Counted from the stretch's first letter, positions 19,085 to 29,165 are shown. The stretch is 64,000 bases of DNA from Pseudarthrobacter sp. NS4 (GCF_024758005.1 NZ_CP103288.1:2852001-2916000); one strand, 5' to 3'. Made by a program: numbers and translations. The notes: a model not told the origin generated them from the letters alone.

Positions 19085-19849
19085 ATGGATCTCCTGGATC
19101 AGCTTGCCGACACCTTCTTCAACTGGGAGGAAATGGCGAAAGTCATTCCCGCCCTGCTCATGGTGGGCCTGCCCAACACCCTGATTCTGGCTGTGGCATC
19201 GGGCATCTTAGGCTCCCTCCTGGGGTTGCTGCTGGCGATGATGGGTATCTCACGCAATGCCGGAGCCCGCTGGGCTGCACGCATCTATACGGATATTTTC
19301 CGGGGTCTCCCAGCCATCCTCGTGATTCTGGTGATCGGCATCGGGCTGAGCCCGATCGCCCGCGAAATCACTGGGTCACGGAACCCATATCCGTTGGGCA
19401 TCCTGGCCCTGACCTTGATCGCCGCCGCCTATATCGGCGAAATTTTCCGGTCAGGTATCCAGAGTGTTGAAAAGGGACAGTTGGAGGCCTCCAGGGCGCT
19501 CGGATTCAGCTACGGCAGTTCCATGCGCCTGGTGGTGGTGCCGCAAGGCATCCGCCGGGTTCTTCCGGCCCTGGTGAACCAGTTCATCTCGCTGTTGAAG
19601 GATTCCTCGCTGGTGTTCATGCTGGGCCTGGCCGCCTCCGACCGGGAAATCTTCCGGATCGGAAACGACGCAATGGCCAACACAGGCAACCTCTCGCCGC
19701 TGGTAGCGGCAGGCGTCCTGTACCTGATCCTGACCGTCCCGCTCACCCACTTCGTAAACTTCATCGACCACCGGCTGCGTACCGGCAAGCCGGAGAAGAA
19801 GGAACCCGATGAGCTGGCGGCACCTATCGGCAAGGGGGCACACGCATGA
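19085..19849 (+). CDS. Polar amino-acid ABC transporter permease (HisM type)
   Basis: A 254-residue inner-membrane permease with about five hydrophobic helices. The cytoplasmic EAA-type loop is [20 protein letters not shown], which docks with the ATPase. The C-terminal tail is charged (KPEKKEPDE). Only one permease gene is present in this operon, so it probably acts as a homodimer. Its stop overlaps the ATPase start by 4 bp (ATGA). Confidence 0.92.
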   Translation: MDLLDQLADTFFNWEEMAKVIPALLMVGLPNTLILAVASGILGSLLGLLLAMMGISRNAGARWAARIYTDIFRGLPAILVILVIGIGLSPIAREITGSRNPYPLGILALTLIAAAYIGEIFRSGIQSVEKGQLEASRALGFSYGSSMRLVVVPQGIRRVLPALVNQFISLLKDSSLVFMLGLAASDREIFRIGNDAMANTGNLSPLVAAGVLYLILTVPLTHFVNFIDHRLRTGKPEKKEPDELAAPIGKGAHA

Positions 19850-20583
19850 CGGAATTTGCTTCCGGAACCCTGACCGGGAAAAACCTGCACCTCTCCTTCG
19901 GCCACAACCACGTTCTCCGCGGCATTGACCTGCATGTGGAGAAGGGGACCACGGCTTCGGTGATCGGCCCCTCCGGGTCCGGGAAGTCAACCCTGTTGCG
20001 GGTCATGAACCGGCTCATCGAACCGGATCAGGGTGACATCCTGCTGGATGGCCGTTCGGTCCTGAAGGACAACCCGGACGGGCTCCGGCAGCGGATTGGC
20101 ATGGTGTTCCAGCAGTTCAACCTGTTCCCGCACAAAACGGTGGTGGACAATGTTTCGCTGGCCCTTCGCAAGCTCCGGAAGTTGCCCAAGGACCAGGCAC
20201 GTGCCGAAGCCCTGGAGCAGCTGGACCTTGTGGGCCTGAAGCACAAGGCCGATGCCCGCCCCGCCAATCTCTCCGGCGGCCAGCAGCAGCGCGTGGCGAT
20301 TGCCCGTGCACTGGCCATGAAGCCGGAGGTCATGTTCTTCGATGAGGCCACATCGGCACTGGACCCTGAGCTGGTCAAGGGTGTCCTGGCACTGATGGCG
20401 GACCTCGCGAAGGGTGGCATGACCATGGTTGTGGTGACCCACGAAATGGGCTTCTCCCGCAACGTGTCCGACACTGTAACGTTTATGGACGCCGGCGTCG
20501 TTGTGGAGTCAGGGCCTCCGGAGCAGGTGTTCACGGCACCCCGCACGGACCGGCTCAAGGGCTTCCTCTCGGACGTCCTCTAG
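19846..20583 (+). CDS. Polar amino-acid ABC transporter ATP-binding protein (GlnQ/HisP type)
   Basis: A 245-residue ABC ATPase that drives the preceding permease. Walker A is GPSGSGKST, the Q-loop lies in [12 protein letters not shown], the signature is LSGGQQQR, Walker B is [12 protein letters not shown], and the H-loop is VVTHEMGF. The length and the [12 protein letters not shown] segment are typical of the polar amino-acid uptake (PAAT) group. It ends the operon, followed by a strong bidirectional terminator. Confidence 0.94.
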   Translation: MTEFASGTLTGKNLHLSFGHNHVLRGIDLHVEKGTTASVIGPSGSGKSTLLRVMNRLIEPDQGDILLDGRSVLKDNPDGLRQRIGMVFQQFNLFPHKTVVDNVSLALRKLRKLPKDQARAEALEQLDLVGLKHKADARPANLSGGQQQRVAIARALAMKPEVMFFDEATSALDPELVKGVLALMADLAKGGMTMVVVTHEMGFSRNVSDTVTFMDAGVVVESGPPEQVFTAPRTDRLKGFLSDVL

Positions 20584-20595
20584 GCACACAGACAG

Positions 20596-20663
20596 AAATC
20601 CCCGCCTTTCAGACTTTCCCCCTCATATGCAGCGGGGATGTGTCCGGAAGGCGGGGATTTTTT
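20596..20663. terminator. Bidirectional terminator between the amino-acid transporter and hemL
   Basis: Long inverted repeat: AAATCCCCGCCTT pairs with AAGGCGGGGATTT across a loop of about 40 nt and ends in TTTTTTT. The A-run at the other end gives a T-run on the minus strand, so it can serve both convergent genes. An inner AGCGGGGA allows an alternative, shorter hairpin. Confidence 0.85.
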
Positions 20664-20691
20664 GTGCCGGGGTGAGTGCCCGGCGTCCGGG

Positions 20692-22023
20692 CTAGCCTTG
20701 GGCGGCCGCGGCTGCCTTTGCTGCCGCCGGAAGGGCGTCGAAGATCCGGTTCATGGCGGCGTCGTCGTGCGCAGCAGAGAGGAACCATGCTTCGAAGACC
20801 GACGGCGGCAGGTACACGCCTGACTCCAGCATCGAGTGGAAGAAGGGTGCGTAGCGGAACGCCTCCTGGGCCTGGGCGTCCGCGTAATTGTGGACACCGT
20901 GCACCGAGGTTCCGAACGCCACCGAGAACAGGTTCCCGGCGAACTGGATGGAGTGGTCCACCCCCGCCGCATCAAGGGCTGTGGACACGGCGGACGAGAG
21001 TTCCAGGGACCGGACGTCGATGAACGAGTACACGTCGTGGGTGGCGTGTGTCAGCGTGGCTACACCGGCTGCCATCGCCACCGGGTTTCCCGAGAGCGTT
21101 CCGGCCTGGTAGACCGGTCCCGTCGGGGCCAGGTGATCCATGACGTCGGCGCGTCCGCCGAGTGCCGCCGTCGGCATCCCGCCGCCGATGACCTTGCCGA
21201 AGGTCAGCAGGTCCGGGGTCCAGGGTTCCGCGGCGTCCGATGCGCCGCCGGTGAGGCCCCAGTAGCCGGAGTAGCCGGTGCGGAAGCCGGTCAGCACCTC
21301 GTCCACGATGAGCAGCGCGCCATGCTCGCGGGTGATGCGGGAGAGGCCCAGGTTGAAGCCATCCTCGGGAGTCACAACGCCCATGTTGGCCGGTGCGGCC
21401 TCGGTGATGACTGCCGCAATATTGGGCCCGTGGGTAGCGAAGGCTTCCTTGACGGCCGCGAGGTCGTTGTACGGAAGCACCAGGGTTTCGGCCGTGGTGG
21501 CCTCGGTGACACCGGCTGAGCCGGGAAGGGCCAGCGTGGCCACGCCCGAGCCTGCTGACGCCAGGAGGCTGTCCAGGTGGCCGTGGTAGCAGCCGGCGAA
21601 CTTGATGATCAGGTTGCGTCCGGTGAAGCCGCGGGCCAGCCGGACGGCGGTCATGGTGGCTTCGGTGCCGGTGGACACCATCCGCAGGCGCTCGACGGCG
21701 GGAACGCGCTCCTGGACGATGGCGGCCAGGTTTGCCTCATCCGGCGTGGAGGCGCCAAAGGAGAGGCCGCGGTCCACGGCGGCGTGGACCGCGTCCAGGA
21801 CAGCCGGGTGCGCGTGCCCCAGCAGCGCCGGGCCCCAGGAGCAGACCAGGTCCACGTATTCCTTGCCGTCGGCGTCCGTCAGGTACGGCCCCTTGGCGGC
21901 GACCATGAAGCGCGGGGTCCCGCCCACGGATCCGAAAGCGCGGACCGGCGAATTGACCCCGCCCGGCATCAGTTGGCGGGCGCGGTCGAAGAGTGCCTCG
22001 TTGCGAGGGTTGCTGGAAGTCAT
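20692..22023 (-). CDS. hemL: Glutamate-1-semialdehyde 2,1-aminomutase
   Basis: A 443-residue PLP enzyme of the class III aminotransferase fold that converts glutamate-1-semialdehyde to 5-aminolevulinate in the C5 heme route. The PLP lysine lies in [19 protein letters not shown], with [16 protein letters not shown] upstream, and the N-terminus shows [17 protein letters not shown], all typical of HemL. It is the last gene of a six-gene heme run (hemQ-hemH-hemC-hemD-hemB-LLM-hemL), 29 bp after the LLM oxidoreductase. HemA, its upstream enzyme, is encoded about 10 kb away on the other strand. Confidence 0.96.
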   Translation of the reverse strand: MTSSNPRNEALFDRARQLMPGGVNSPVRAFGSVGGTPRFMVAAKGPYLTDADGKEYVDLVCSWGPALLGHAHPAVLDAVHAAVDRGLSFGASTPDEANLAAIVQERVPAVERLRMVSTGTEATMTAVRLARGFTGRNLIIKFAGCYHGHLDSLLASAGSGVATLALPGSAGVTEATTAETLVLPYNDLAAVKEAFATHGPNIAAVITEAAPANMGVVTPEDGFNLGLSRITREHGALLIVDEVLTGFRTGYSGYWGLTGGASDAAEPWTPDLLTFGKVIGGGMPTAALGGRADVMDHLAPTGPVYQAGTLSGNPVAMAAGVATLTHATHDVYSFIDVRSLELSSAVSTALDAAGVDHSIQFAGNLFSVAFGTSVHGVHNYADAQAQEAFRYAPFFHSMLESGVYLPPSVFEAWFLSAAHDDAAMNRIFDALPAAAKAAAAAQG

Positions 22024-22052
22024 GGTTCCTATTCTCTCAGTCAGCCGGCCGG

Positions 22053-23165
22053 TTAGTTGCCGAGCAATTCAGACACCTTGGGCGCCACAGCAGTACCCAT
22101 GAGCTCGATGCACCGCATCATGGCAGCATGCGGCAAAGCCCCGCTGCTGTACTTGAGGTCGAAGCGGTCAACCCCAAGGTTCTGCTTCAGCAGGACGATC
22201 TTTCGGGCCACTGTCTCCGGTGATCCGACGTAGAGGGCTCCTTCCGGGGCGCACATGGCGTCGAACTCCGGCCGTCCGGCCGGTCCCCAGCCGCGTTCGG
22301 CCCCGAGCCGGTTCCGCAGCTTGAGCCAGTGCGGAAAGAACTCTTCCCTGGCCTCTTCGTCGGTGGGGGCAACGTGCCCCGGGGAATGCGTGGCCATCGG
22401 CTGCATCGGGTGCCCGTACTTGGACATCGCCTCGCGGTACAGGTCTGCCAGCGGTTGGAATGCCCGCGGCTGGCCGCCGATGATCGCGAAGATGATGGGA
22501 TAGCCGTACTGCGCGCAGCGGAGCACGGACTCCGGGGTTCCGCCGACGCCGATCCACGCAGGCAGCAAGTGGTGTTCCAGGGGCGGGTAGACGCTGAGTC
22601 CGTGGAGCGGGGGCCGGGTGCGGCCTTCCCAGTGCACCGGCTTCTGCGCCCGCACCTTGTCGAACAATGCGAGCTTCTCTTCGAACAGCAGCTCGTAGTC
22701 GGCCAGGTCCAGTCCGAAGAGCGGGAAGGATTCAACGAAGGACCCGCGGCCCAGCATCGCCTCGGCCCGGCCGTTGGAGATGGCGTCCAGGGTTGAGAAG
22801 CGCTGGAACACGCGGATGGGATCGTCGGAGCTGAGGACGGTGACCGCCGAGCCGAGCCGGATCTGCTGCGTCCGGGCGGCGGCTGCGGCCAGGAAGACCT
22901 CCGGAGCGGAGACTGCGTAGTCCTTGCGGTGGTGCTCCCCCACCCCAAAAGCGTGGAGTCCGACGGCGTCCGCCAGCTCAGCCTGTTCCAGCAGCTGGCG
23001 CAGGACTTCGGCATGCGGCTGCGGGCTGCCGTCGGGTTTCTCACCTACGTCGCCGAAGGTGTTGAGGCCGAGCAGGATCCGGTCCTTGCCCACGGGCGCG
23101 ATGGGGTTCTGCCAGTGAACTCCCGGGGAGGCTTCGCCGTCCCCCGGGGCCGCCTCCCGGCTCAT
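22053..23165 (-). CDS. LLM-class flavin-dependent oxidoreductase (luciferase-like)
   Basis: A 370-residue TIM-barrel flavin monooxygenase-like protein. Family features are [12 protein letters not shown] at the start, [21 protein letters not shown], and [12 protein letters not shown] strand sequence ([20 protein letters not shown]). The substrate is unknown. It sits inside the heme operon: its start overlaps the hemB stop by 4 bp, and hemL follows at 29 bp. A role tied to tetrapyrrole metabolism or oxygen/redox balance is an inference from this coupling only. Close paralogues are common in Arthrobacter and need not share function. Confidence 0.88.
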   Translation of the reverse strand: MSREAAPGDGEASPGVHWQNPIAPVGKDRILLGLNTFGDVGEKPDGSPQPHAEVLRQLLEQAELADAVGLHAFGVGEHHRKDYAVSAPEVFLAAAAARTQQIRLGSAVTVLSSDDPIRVFQRFSTLDAISNGRAEAMLGRGSFVESFPLFGLDLADYELLFEEKLALFDKVRAQKPVHWEGRTRPPLHGLSVYPPLEHHLLPAWIGVGGTPESVLRCAQYGYPIIFAIIGGQPRAFQPLADLYREAMSKYGHPMQPMATHSPGHVAPTDEEAREEFFPHWLKLRNRLGAERGWGPAGRPEFDAMCAPEGALYVGSPETVARKIVLLKQNLGVDRFDLKYSSGALPHAAMMRCIELMGTAVAPKVSELLGN

Positions 23166-24145
23166 CTGGATTCCTTCAGCCAGCCGGCCAGCTCCGCCGC
23201 CCAGTAGGTCAGCACCATGTTGGCGCCCGCCCGGCGGATCCCCAGCACCGACTCGGTAATCGCTGCCCGCCGGTCGATCCAGCCGTTGGCCGCTGCCGCT
23301 TCGATCATGGCGTACTCGCCGGAGATTTGATAGGCCGCGACCGGCACAGGGCTCATCGCGGCAACGTCGGCCACAATGTCCAGGTAGCTCATGGCCGGTT
23401 TGACCATCACGATGTCAGCGCCCTCGGCCAAGTCCAGCTCCACCTCGCGCAGGGCCTCTGTGCGGTTGCCCGCGTCCATCTGGTACGTCCGCCGGTCGCC
23501 CTTGAGCTGCGAATCGACGGCCTCACGGAACGGGCCATAGAACGCGGATGCGTATTTCGCGGCGTAGGCGATGACCGACGTGTTGGTGTGGCCGGCCTGG
23601 TCCAGCGCGCTCCGGATGGCCGCGATCTGTCCGTCCATCATGCCGGAGGGACCCAGCATGTGGGCGCCGGCGTCCGCCTGTGCCACGGCCATCCGGGCGT
23701 AGATATCCACGGTCCGGTCGTTGTCCACGTACCCGTCGCCGTCCACCACCCCGCAGTGGCCGTGGTCGGTGAATTCGTCCAGGCACACGTCGCTCATGAT
23801 GACCAGGTCGTCTCCTACCTCCGCCCGAACGTCCCGGATGGCCTTGTTCAGCACACCCTCCGGGTCAAGGGAGGCCGAGCCTTCGGCGTCGCGGGTTTCC
23901 GGGATGCCGAACAGCATGATCCCGCCCAGTCCCAGCTCAACAGCCTCAGCGGCCGCCCGCTTAAGGGTGTCCGTGGTGTGCTGGACAACGCCCGGCATGG
24001 AGGAAATCGGGTTTGGCCCGGCCAGGCCTTCCCTGATGAAAGCCGGAAGGATGAGCTCGGCCGGTGCCAGGCGTGTTTCAGCGGTAAGCCGGCGCATGGC
24101 AGGAGTGGTGCGCAGGCGGCGGGGGCGCTGGCTGGGATATGTCAT
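23162..24145 (-). CDS. hemB: Delta-aminolevulinic acid dehydratase (porphobilinogen synthase)
   Basis: A 327-residue enzyme condensing two 5-aminolevulinate molecules to porphobilinogen. The two active-site lysines are in [16 protein letters not shown] and [13 protein letters not shown]. The metal site reads [14 protein letters not shown]: the zinc-type CxC has become CxD while the later cysteine remains, so the metal use is intermediate between zinc and magnesium types. I chose the ATG at 24145 because it has AGGAC at good spacing; a GTG five codons upstream is possible. It overlaps the LLM oxidoreductase start. Confidence 0.95.
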   Translation of the reverse strand: MTYPSQRPRRLRTTPAMRRLTAETRLAPAELILPAFIREGLAGPNPISSMPGVVQHTTDTLKRAAAEAVELGLGGIMLFGIPETRDAEGSASLDPEGVLNKAIRDVRAEVGDDLVIMSDVCLDEFTDHGHCGVVDGDGYVDNDRTVDIYARMAVAQADAGAHMLGPSGMMDGQIAAIRSALDQAGHTNTSVIAYAAKYASAFYGPFREAVDSQLKGDRRTYQMDAGNRTEALREVELDLAEGADIVMVKPAMSYLDIVADVAAMSPVPVAAYQISGEYAMIEAAAANGWIDRRAAITESVLGIRRAGANMVLTYWAAELAGWLKESR

Positions 24146-24205
24146 GGTCCTGTCCTTCACGTTGTTTCAGGTTGGGGTGCTTGTGCCGGGATTCGTGCAC
24201 GGAGG

Positions 24206-25111
24206 TCAGTGCGGCGCCGCGCGGCCGTCCGGCTCTGCCGGGAAACGGGCTGTTGCAAGGGCGGCTTCGACGGCGGCTACAAGTCCTTCCGGGGTAGGCT
24301 CGGCGGCCACCGCGGCCACCTTCAGGCCAAGCGCGGCGGCCTGTTCCGCCGTCGAACGCCCGATCACCACCAGGCGGCAGCCGTGCAATGGCGAGAGGCC
24401 GGCGATGCGCCGCACGGCGCTGGGTGAGGCTGCCAGTACCGCGTTGATGCTTCCGTCCGAGATCCCGGCGCTGGCTGCGGCCGGCGAGAGCAGCGAGTAC
24501 GACGGCGTAACCTGGCCGGCAGCACCGTCTTCCGCGGGCACAGCAAGCCTTCGCTCAGCGGCCGCCGGGTAATCGACCGTCCGGTAGGCCGTCACCACCG
24601 TGACGTCGCTGCCCGCCGCCGACAGTCCCTGGGCCAGCCGGGGGGCCGCAATATCGGCCTGCGGCAGCAATACCCTGCCTCCGCCTGGCCAGGTATCGAG
24701 CATCCCGGCGGCGGACTGCTCGTCCGAAGGCGTTAAGTGCACGGTCAGCCCGTTCGTTTCCAACAGCCTGCAGGTGGCAGGCCCGACGGCCGCGATCCGG
24801 GTGCCTGCTGGAACCAGCTGGTTCAGCGCAAGGCCGCGTTCCTTAGCCTTGCCCAGGAGTACATGGACTGTGGTGGCGCTCGTAACCATCAGCCAGTCGA
24901 AAGCTCCGGCCCCCAGCGCGTCGCAGGCAACATCAAGGGAATGCTGGTCTGCCGCACGCTCGAAGTCGATGAGCGGCAGGAGAAGGGCGCTGGCTCCAGC
25001 CTTCTCCAGTGCAGCCACAAGCGCCAGTGAGCGTTCGGGGCTGCGCGTGATCAGGACCCGGGCTCCGTCCAGCGGACTGCCCGGCCCTGCTGCACGGGAG
25101 ACCAATCCCAT
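24206..25111 (-). CDS. hemD: Uroporphyrinogen-III synthase
   Basis: A 301-residue HemD4-type protein that closes and inverts ring D of hydroxymethylbilane. The sequence is poorly conserved, as is usual, but shows VLITRSPERSLALVAALEKAG at the start, DWLMVTSATTVHVLL, and AVGPATCRLLETNGL. It stands alone and is not fused to a cobA methyltransferase. The start is the ATG 8 bp after the hemC stop; the frame is open for 160 codons further upstream, but that is antisense-frame noise inside hemC. It has no clear ribosome site, so coupling to hemC translation is likely. Confidence 0.9.
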   Translation of the reverse strand: MGLVSRAAGPGSPLDGARVLITRSPERSLALVAALEKAGASALLLPLIDFERAADQHSLDVACDALGAGAFDWLMVTSATTVHVLLGKAKERGLALNQLVPAGTRIAAVGPATCRLLETNGLTVHLTPSDEQSAAGMLDTWPGGGRVLLPQADIAAPRLAQGLSAAGSDVTVVTAYRTVDYPAAAERRLAVPAEDGAAGQVTPSYSLLSPAAASAGISDGSINAVLAASPSAVRRIAGLSPLHGCRLVVIGRSTAEQAAALGLKVAAVAAEPTPEGLVAAVEAALATARFPAEPDGRAAPH

Positions 25112-25118
25112 GGGCAGG

Positions 25119-26117
25119 TCAGGAGGCCTGGAGGTCGGCGATGTCGGCGGCCCCGGCGGCAAGGAGGATTTCGGCCAGTTCGATGCCCAGGAGCGTGGCA
25201 CCCACTTCGGTGAGGCCGTCCGTTGCGCGATTGTCCCGGACGGACGCCGTGCCGTCCACGGCACACACCACTGCCTCGAGGTGAAGCATGCTGCCCTTCC
25301 GGTAGGCATAGGCGCCCACCGGAGCTGCACAGCCGGCTTCGAGCCGGGCCAGCAGGGCCCGCTCGGCCGTGACGGCGAGCCGGGTGTCCCGATCATCGAG
25401 TGCGGCCAGGGCCTGGGCCAGCACTTTCCGCGATCCGTCGCTTGAACCGGGCCTCGGAGGTGCATCTGCTGTGCGGCATTCGATCGCCAGGGAACCCTGC
25501 CCGGCCGCTGGCAGCATGATGTCCGTCTCCAGGAATTCGCTGACCGCGTCCAGCCTGTTAATTCGTTCCAGGCCGGCGGCTGCCAGGACAACAGCGTCAA
25601 GGTCGCAGGACTTGCCCGGAACCATCTGGTCCGTGGTGTTGCCGGGGAGCCCGGGTACCCGGCCCAGGCGCGTGTCCACGTTTCCGCGGATGTCCAGGAT
25701 TTGCAGGTCGGGCCTGGCCGCGCGGAGCTGGGCGGCGCGGCGGGGCGAACCCGTGCCCACGGTCGCCCCGGCGGGAAGGTCGGCGAGCTTCAACCCGTCC
25801 CGCGCACACAGGACATCGCGGACGTCAACCCGCCGCGGGGTAGCCGCGAGGCTCAGCCCAACTGCAGCACCCGTGGGCAGGTCCTTGAGGGAATGGACTG
25901 CGACATCGCATTCGTTCCTCAGGAGTGCGTCGCGCAGCGCGGCCACGAACACGCCGGTACCGCCCATTTGCGACAGCGATCCGGTGAGCACGTCGCCGTC
26001 GGTCCTGACGTGGACGAGCTCCACGGAAAAACCTCCGACGGCGGCAAGCTGGTCCGCGGTCTGCTGCGTCTGCGTCAGCGCGAGTTTGCTGGCGCGGGTT
26101 CCGATCCGGACGGTCAC
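25119..26117 (-). CDS. hemC: Hydroxymethylbilane synthase (porphobilinogen deaminase)
   Basis: A 332-residue enzyme that polymerises four porphobilinogens. The dipyrromethane cofactor cysteine is in RLEAGCAAPVGAYA. Other family motifs are RIGTRASKLALTQT at the N-terminus, HSLKDLPTG and GSPRRAAQLRAARPDL. It overlaps the hemH stop by 4 bp and is followed at 8 bp by hemD. Confidence 0.96.
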   Translation of the reverse strand: MTVRIGTRASKLALTQTQQTADQLAAVGGFSVELVHVRTDGDVLTGSLSQMGGTGVFVAALRDALLRNECDVAVHSLKDLPTGAAVGLSLAATPRRVDVRDVLCARDGLKLADLPAGATVGTGSPRRAAQLRAARPDLQILDIRGNVDTRLGRVPGLPGNTTDQMVPGKSCDLDAVVLAAAGLERINRLDAVSEFLETDIMLPAAGQGSLAIECRTADAPPRPGSSDGSRKVLAQALAALDDRDTRLAVTAERALLARLEAGCAAPVGAYAYRKGSMLHLEAVVCAVDGTASVRDNRATDGLTEVGATLLGIELAEILLAAGAADIADLQAS

Positions 26118-27382
26118 TGCTGTGCTGCTCCCTGGGATGGGCCGGGCCGGCCGGAAGGCACGCCCACGGGATAGGGGTCGTGGCCGGTGCCGACGGTGGT
26201 GTCAGCCCCGGCGATGGTGGGCTTTTCGCCCCGGAAGTTGGCGCAGCACCCGGGCCGGCACACGTCGTACCACGGACCCAGTTCCGTCACCGCCGGCCGG
26301 TCGCTGATGTTGTTGGCCACGGTGCGTTCGGAAATCAGGTCCACCATGCCGTTGACGAACTTGCGGTGCGTTCCGGGCGTGGGGACACGGGTGGCGGCCA
26401 GTCCCAGGTTGGCGCAGGTCTCCAGGGCCTCGGTGTCCAGGTCCCAGACAACTTCCATGTGGTCGCTGACGAAGCCCAGGGGCACGATGACAATGCCCTT
26501 GATGCCCTGGCTGCCAAGCTCCTCGATGGCGTCGTTAATGTCAGGCTCAAGCCACGGCACGTGCGGGGCGCCGGAGCGTGACTGGTACACGAGGGACCAT
26601 GGCGCGGTGAGGCCGGATTCCTCTTCGACCCGCTGGATGACGGCCGCGGCCGTGGCGAGGTGCTGGGCGACGTAGGCCGAGCCTTCCTCGAACCCGCGCG
26701 GTTCGCCTTCGGACCTGCCCGCGGCTTCGGCATCCCGGGTGGGAATGGAGTGGGTGGCGAAGAGGATTTGGATGGGAGCATCCGGGGTGCCGGCTTCGGC
26801 CAGCTTCGCACGCACCTCGGCGATGCCCGCCGCTGTGCCTTCCACGAAGGGCTCCACAAATCCGGGGTGGTCGAAGTACTGGCGCACCTTGTCCACCTCA
26901 AGGCGGCCGTCCAGGCCGGTTTCGCTCAGCGCCATGCCGATGTCCTCGCGGTACTGGCGGCAGCTGGAGTAACACGAGTAGGCACTGGTGGTGATCATGA
27001 GCAGGCGGCGGTGGCCGGCGTCGTACGCGTCCTGCAGGGTCTGCGGGATGTACGGTGCCCAGTTGCGGTTGCCCCAGAGCACCGGAAGATCGATTCCCCG
27101 CGCGGCCAGCTCGGCTTCAAGTGCTGACTTGAGCTCGCGGTTCTGCTGGTTGATGGGGCTGATGCCGCCGTTTGCACGGTAGTGGTGGGAGACTTCCTCG
27201 AGCCGCTCGTCCGGGATGCCGCGGCCGCGGGTCACGTTCCGGAGGAACGGGATGACGTCTTCCTGGCCTTCCGGGCCGCCGAAGGAGGCAAGGAGGACGG
27301 CGTCGTAATTCTTGGGAGCCATGCGGCCGACTTCGGTGACGGGATTGACGGCAGTGCCTCCGTGGGGGCCGAGGGGGCTCAT
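26114..27382 (-). CDS. hemH: Coproporphyrin III ferrochelatase with C-terminal cysteine cluster
   Basis: A 422-residue iron chelatase; with HemQ and HemY present it is expected to insert iron into coproporphyrin III (CpfC), not protoporphyrin. Family motifs include ASFGGPEGQEDVIPFLRNV, the catalytic-histidine strand ILFATHSIPT, and PLGFVSDHMEVVWDLD. Near the C-terminus, CRPGCCANFRG with an internal Cys in YSCYSSCRQY fits the [2Fe-2S] cluster of actinobacterial ferrochelatases. The last 45 residues are a Gly/Pro-rich tail. Its ATG overlaps the hemQ stop. An internal start at MAPKNYDAVLL is an alternative. Confidence 0.94.
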   Translation of the reverse strand: MSPLGPHGGTAVNPVTEVGRMAPKNYDAVLLASFGGPEGQEDVIPFLRNVTRGRGIPDERLEEVSHHYRANGGISPINQQNRELKSALEAELAARGIDLPVLWGNRNWAPYIPQTLQDAYDAGHRRLLMITTSAYSCYSSCRQYREDIGMALSETGLDGRLEVDKVRQYFDHPGFVEPFVEGTAAGIAEVRAKLAEAGTPDAPIQILFATHSIPTRDAEAAGRSEGEPRGFEEGSAYVAQHLATAAAVIQRVEEESGLTAPWSLVYQSRSGAPHVPWLEPDINDAIEELGSQGIKGIVIVPLGFVSDHMEVVWDLDTEALETCANLGLAATRVPTPGTHRKFVNGMVDLISERTVANNISDRPAVTELGPWYDVCRPGCCANFRGEKPTIAGADTTVGTGHDPYPVGVPSGRPGPSQGAAQQ

Positions 27383-28080
27383 GCGAGGACCTCGGCTACC
27401 TCGTCGGCGGAGATGCGGCGTCCGGTGTAGAACGGGATTTCCTCGCGGACGTGGTTGCGCGCCTCGGTGGCCCGCAGGTGGCGCATAAGGTCCACCAGGT
27501 CAACGAGCTCGGGAGCCTCCAGGCCGAGGATCCATTCCCAGTCACCCAGGGCGAAAGCGGAGACGGTGTTGGAGATGACCTGCGGGAAGTCGCGGCCCAG
27601 CAGGCCGTGGTCGCGGAGCATCTTTCCACGCTCGTTCTCGGGCAGGATGTACCACTCGTAGGAGCGGACGAACGGGTAGACGCACAGCCATTCCGCCGGG
27701 GCGACGCCGCGGGAGTAGGCGGGCGTGTGGTTCTTCGCGAACTCGGCCTCGCGGTGGACACCCATGGCCGACCAGACGATTTCCGTTCCGGCGAAGAGGG
27801 TGCTGCGGCGAATGTCACGGATGGCCTGCTGCAGGGCTTCCGGCTTGGGGCCGTGGAGCCACACCATGATGTCCGCGTCGGCGCGCATGGCCGAGACGTC
27901 ATAGCTGCCGCGGTGCGTCACGCCTGCCTCGGCAAGCCGTTCCAGCAGTGCCTCGAAGTCAGCGGCGGCATCCGCGCTGCGGACCACTGCCTCGGACCGC
28001 TTGAAGACCGTCCAAAGGGTAAAGAACTGCTCGGCTGATTCTTCGGTTTTAGTGACAGATTCGGCAGAAGTGTGGCTCAT
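27379..28080 (-). CDS. hemQ: Coproheme decarboxylase (hydrogen-peroxide-dependent heme synthase)
   Basis: A 233-residue chlorite-dismutase-family protein, the last enzyme of the coproporphyrin-dependent pathway (HemQ/ChdC), which oxidatively decarboxylates coproheme to heme b. Recognisable stretches are FTLWTVFKRSE, DIMVWLHGPKPEALQQAIRD and YPFVRSYEWYILPENERGKM, the last including the segment that carries the reactive tyrosine in actinobacterial enzymes. It is the first gene of the heme run and overlaps hemH by 4 bp. An inverted repeat lies about 50 bp upstream of its start. Confidence 0.95.
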   Translation of the reverse strand: MSHTSAESVTKTEESAEQFFTLWTVFKRSEAVVRSADAAADFEALLERLAEAGVTHRGSYDVSAMRADADIMVWLHGPKPEALQQAIRDIRRSTLFAGTEIVWSAMGVHREAEFAKNHTPAYSRGVAPAEWLCVYPFVRSYEWYILPENERGKMLRDHGLLGRDFPQVISNTVSAFALGDWEWILGLEAPELVDLVDLMRHLRATEARNHVREEIPFYTGRRISADEVAEVLA

Positions 28081-28145
28081 GGTTACAAGTTTGCCCTTTA
28101 GTACCCGTCAAGTCGAAACCAACAAGTTCTACAACTCGTAGAAGT
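28081..28145 (-). promoter_or_regulatory. hemQ operon promoter region with inverted repeat
   Basis: A perfect inverted repeat TTCTAC-N5-GTAGAA (28127-28143) sits about 50 bp from the hemQ start. On the minus strand a weak -35 TTGTTG and -10 TACTAA with a 16-nt spacer fall between the repeat and the gene. The repeat is well placed to be an operator for the heme operon. The regulator is unknown. Confidence 0.4.
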
Positions 28146-28196
28146 GCGCAATGTCACACTGGGACCGGCTGTTCCCTCGCAGCTAAGGCGTCCGGC

Positions 28197-29165
28197 CTAC
28201 GGGTTGCGCAGCCGGAACCAGACCACGCCGGCGGCACCTGCCACGCCAACCAGTCCTGACCCGAGCCACACCAAGGCGCTTCCCAGATCCGGCTGCGGGC
28301 TCAGTACGGCACTGCTGCGGACACTGGCGCCCGGTGCGTACGGCGTCCATCCCACGCGTGCCTGCGGTGTGGAGTACAGCGGTGCACCGGAGGCCTTGCC
28401 CTCTGCTGCCGCGGCGGGAGGGGCCTCCCCTGCCGCCACGGCGGACCGTGCCTGGTCTTTCGCTTCGGCCGGAGAATCCATGGCCCCAGCGGATCCGGGT
28501 TCATCCGGATTTGCTTCCGCTGTGCCGGCTGGGGCGGCGGGAGTTTCCGGCCCGGCCGAAGCTCCTGTGGCTGCAGCTGCCGGCGCTGAAGCACGGGCCG
28601 GAACGGACGAGGACGAGGACGGCGCGGTTCCCGTCGGCGCCGGGGCGGGTTTTGCCGGGAGGGCGGCTGCGGGGGCGCTGGCAGCCGCGGTATTGGCGGC
28701 CGGAGTGCCGGCAGCCGGCGCGCTTGCAGTCGAAGCGGCGGGCGGCGCCGCACTGGGTGCAGGTACCGCCGTGGCGGTAGGGGTAACGGTCGCGGTTATT
28801 GCCGGAAGGAGTGCCGGCGGAACTGCAGTTGCGGAAACGGAGGCCGTTGCAGACGGGCTGGGACTGGCCGGCTGCCTGGAATCAGCCTGTTTGCCGCTCC
28901 TGCTGCCGGCGGCCTCCTTGCCCTTGGCTTTCTTCCCGCCACCGTCCTGGCCGGGAGCATCCTGCCGGGCGGCCTCCGACTTGCCGCGCAGTGAGGCCTC
29001 CGCTGGAAGGGCCTGTTGGGTCGCCGGCGCCGCCGGGTCGCCCGGACGGGGCGCTCCCTCGGTGGCTTGGGACGCCGGGGCGCCCGTGGCTAGAACCAGT
29101 ACCACTCCGATTGCCGCAGCTGCTGAGCCGCGTCGGATTCCCCCATGGATACCGGTCCGGGACAT
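28197..29165 (-). CDS. Ala/Pro-rich secreted protein with C-terminal membrane anchor, unknown function
   Basis: A 322-residue protein I do not recognise. A signal peptide ends near GAPASQA, then a long low-complexity Ala/Pro/Ser/Thr region typical of wall-spanning stalks runs to about residue 240. A short folded-looking segment (YSTPQARVGWTPYAPGASV) precedes one hydrophobic helix (GSALVWLGSGLVGVAGAAGVVWF) and RLRNP at the end. The layout resembles a cell-surface stalk anchored by a C-terminal helix and basic tail, but there is no LPXTG motif. It lies between hemY and hemQ on the same strand. The start at 29165 was preferred over a GTG 13 codons upstream because the signal peptide begins naturally there. 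Confidence 0.7.
   Translation of the reverse strand: MSRTGIHGGIRRGSAAAAIGVVLVLATGAPASQATEGAPRPGDPAAPATQQALPAEASLRGKSEAARQDAPGQDGGGKKAKGKEAAGSRSGKQADSRQPASPSPSATASVSATAVPPALLPAITATVTPTATAVPAPSAAPPAASTASAPAAGTPAANTAAASAPAAALPAKPAPAPTGTAPSSSSSVPARASAPAAAATGASAGPETPAAPAGTAEANPDEPGSAGAMDSPAEAKDQARSAVAAGEAPPAAAAEGKASGAPLYSTPQARVGWTPYAPGASVRSSAVLSPQPDLGSALVWLGSGLVGVAGAAGVVWFRLRNP

Noticed and set aside
25112..25600. 163-codon upstream extension of hemD (possible fusion)
   Set aside because: It lies inside hemC in another frame and has no recognisable domain, so it is not a cobA-hemD type fusion.
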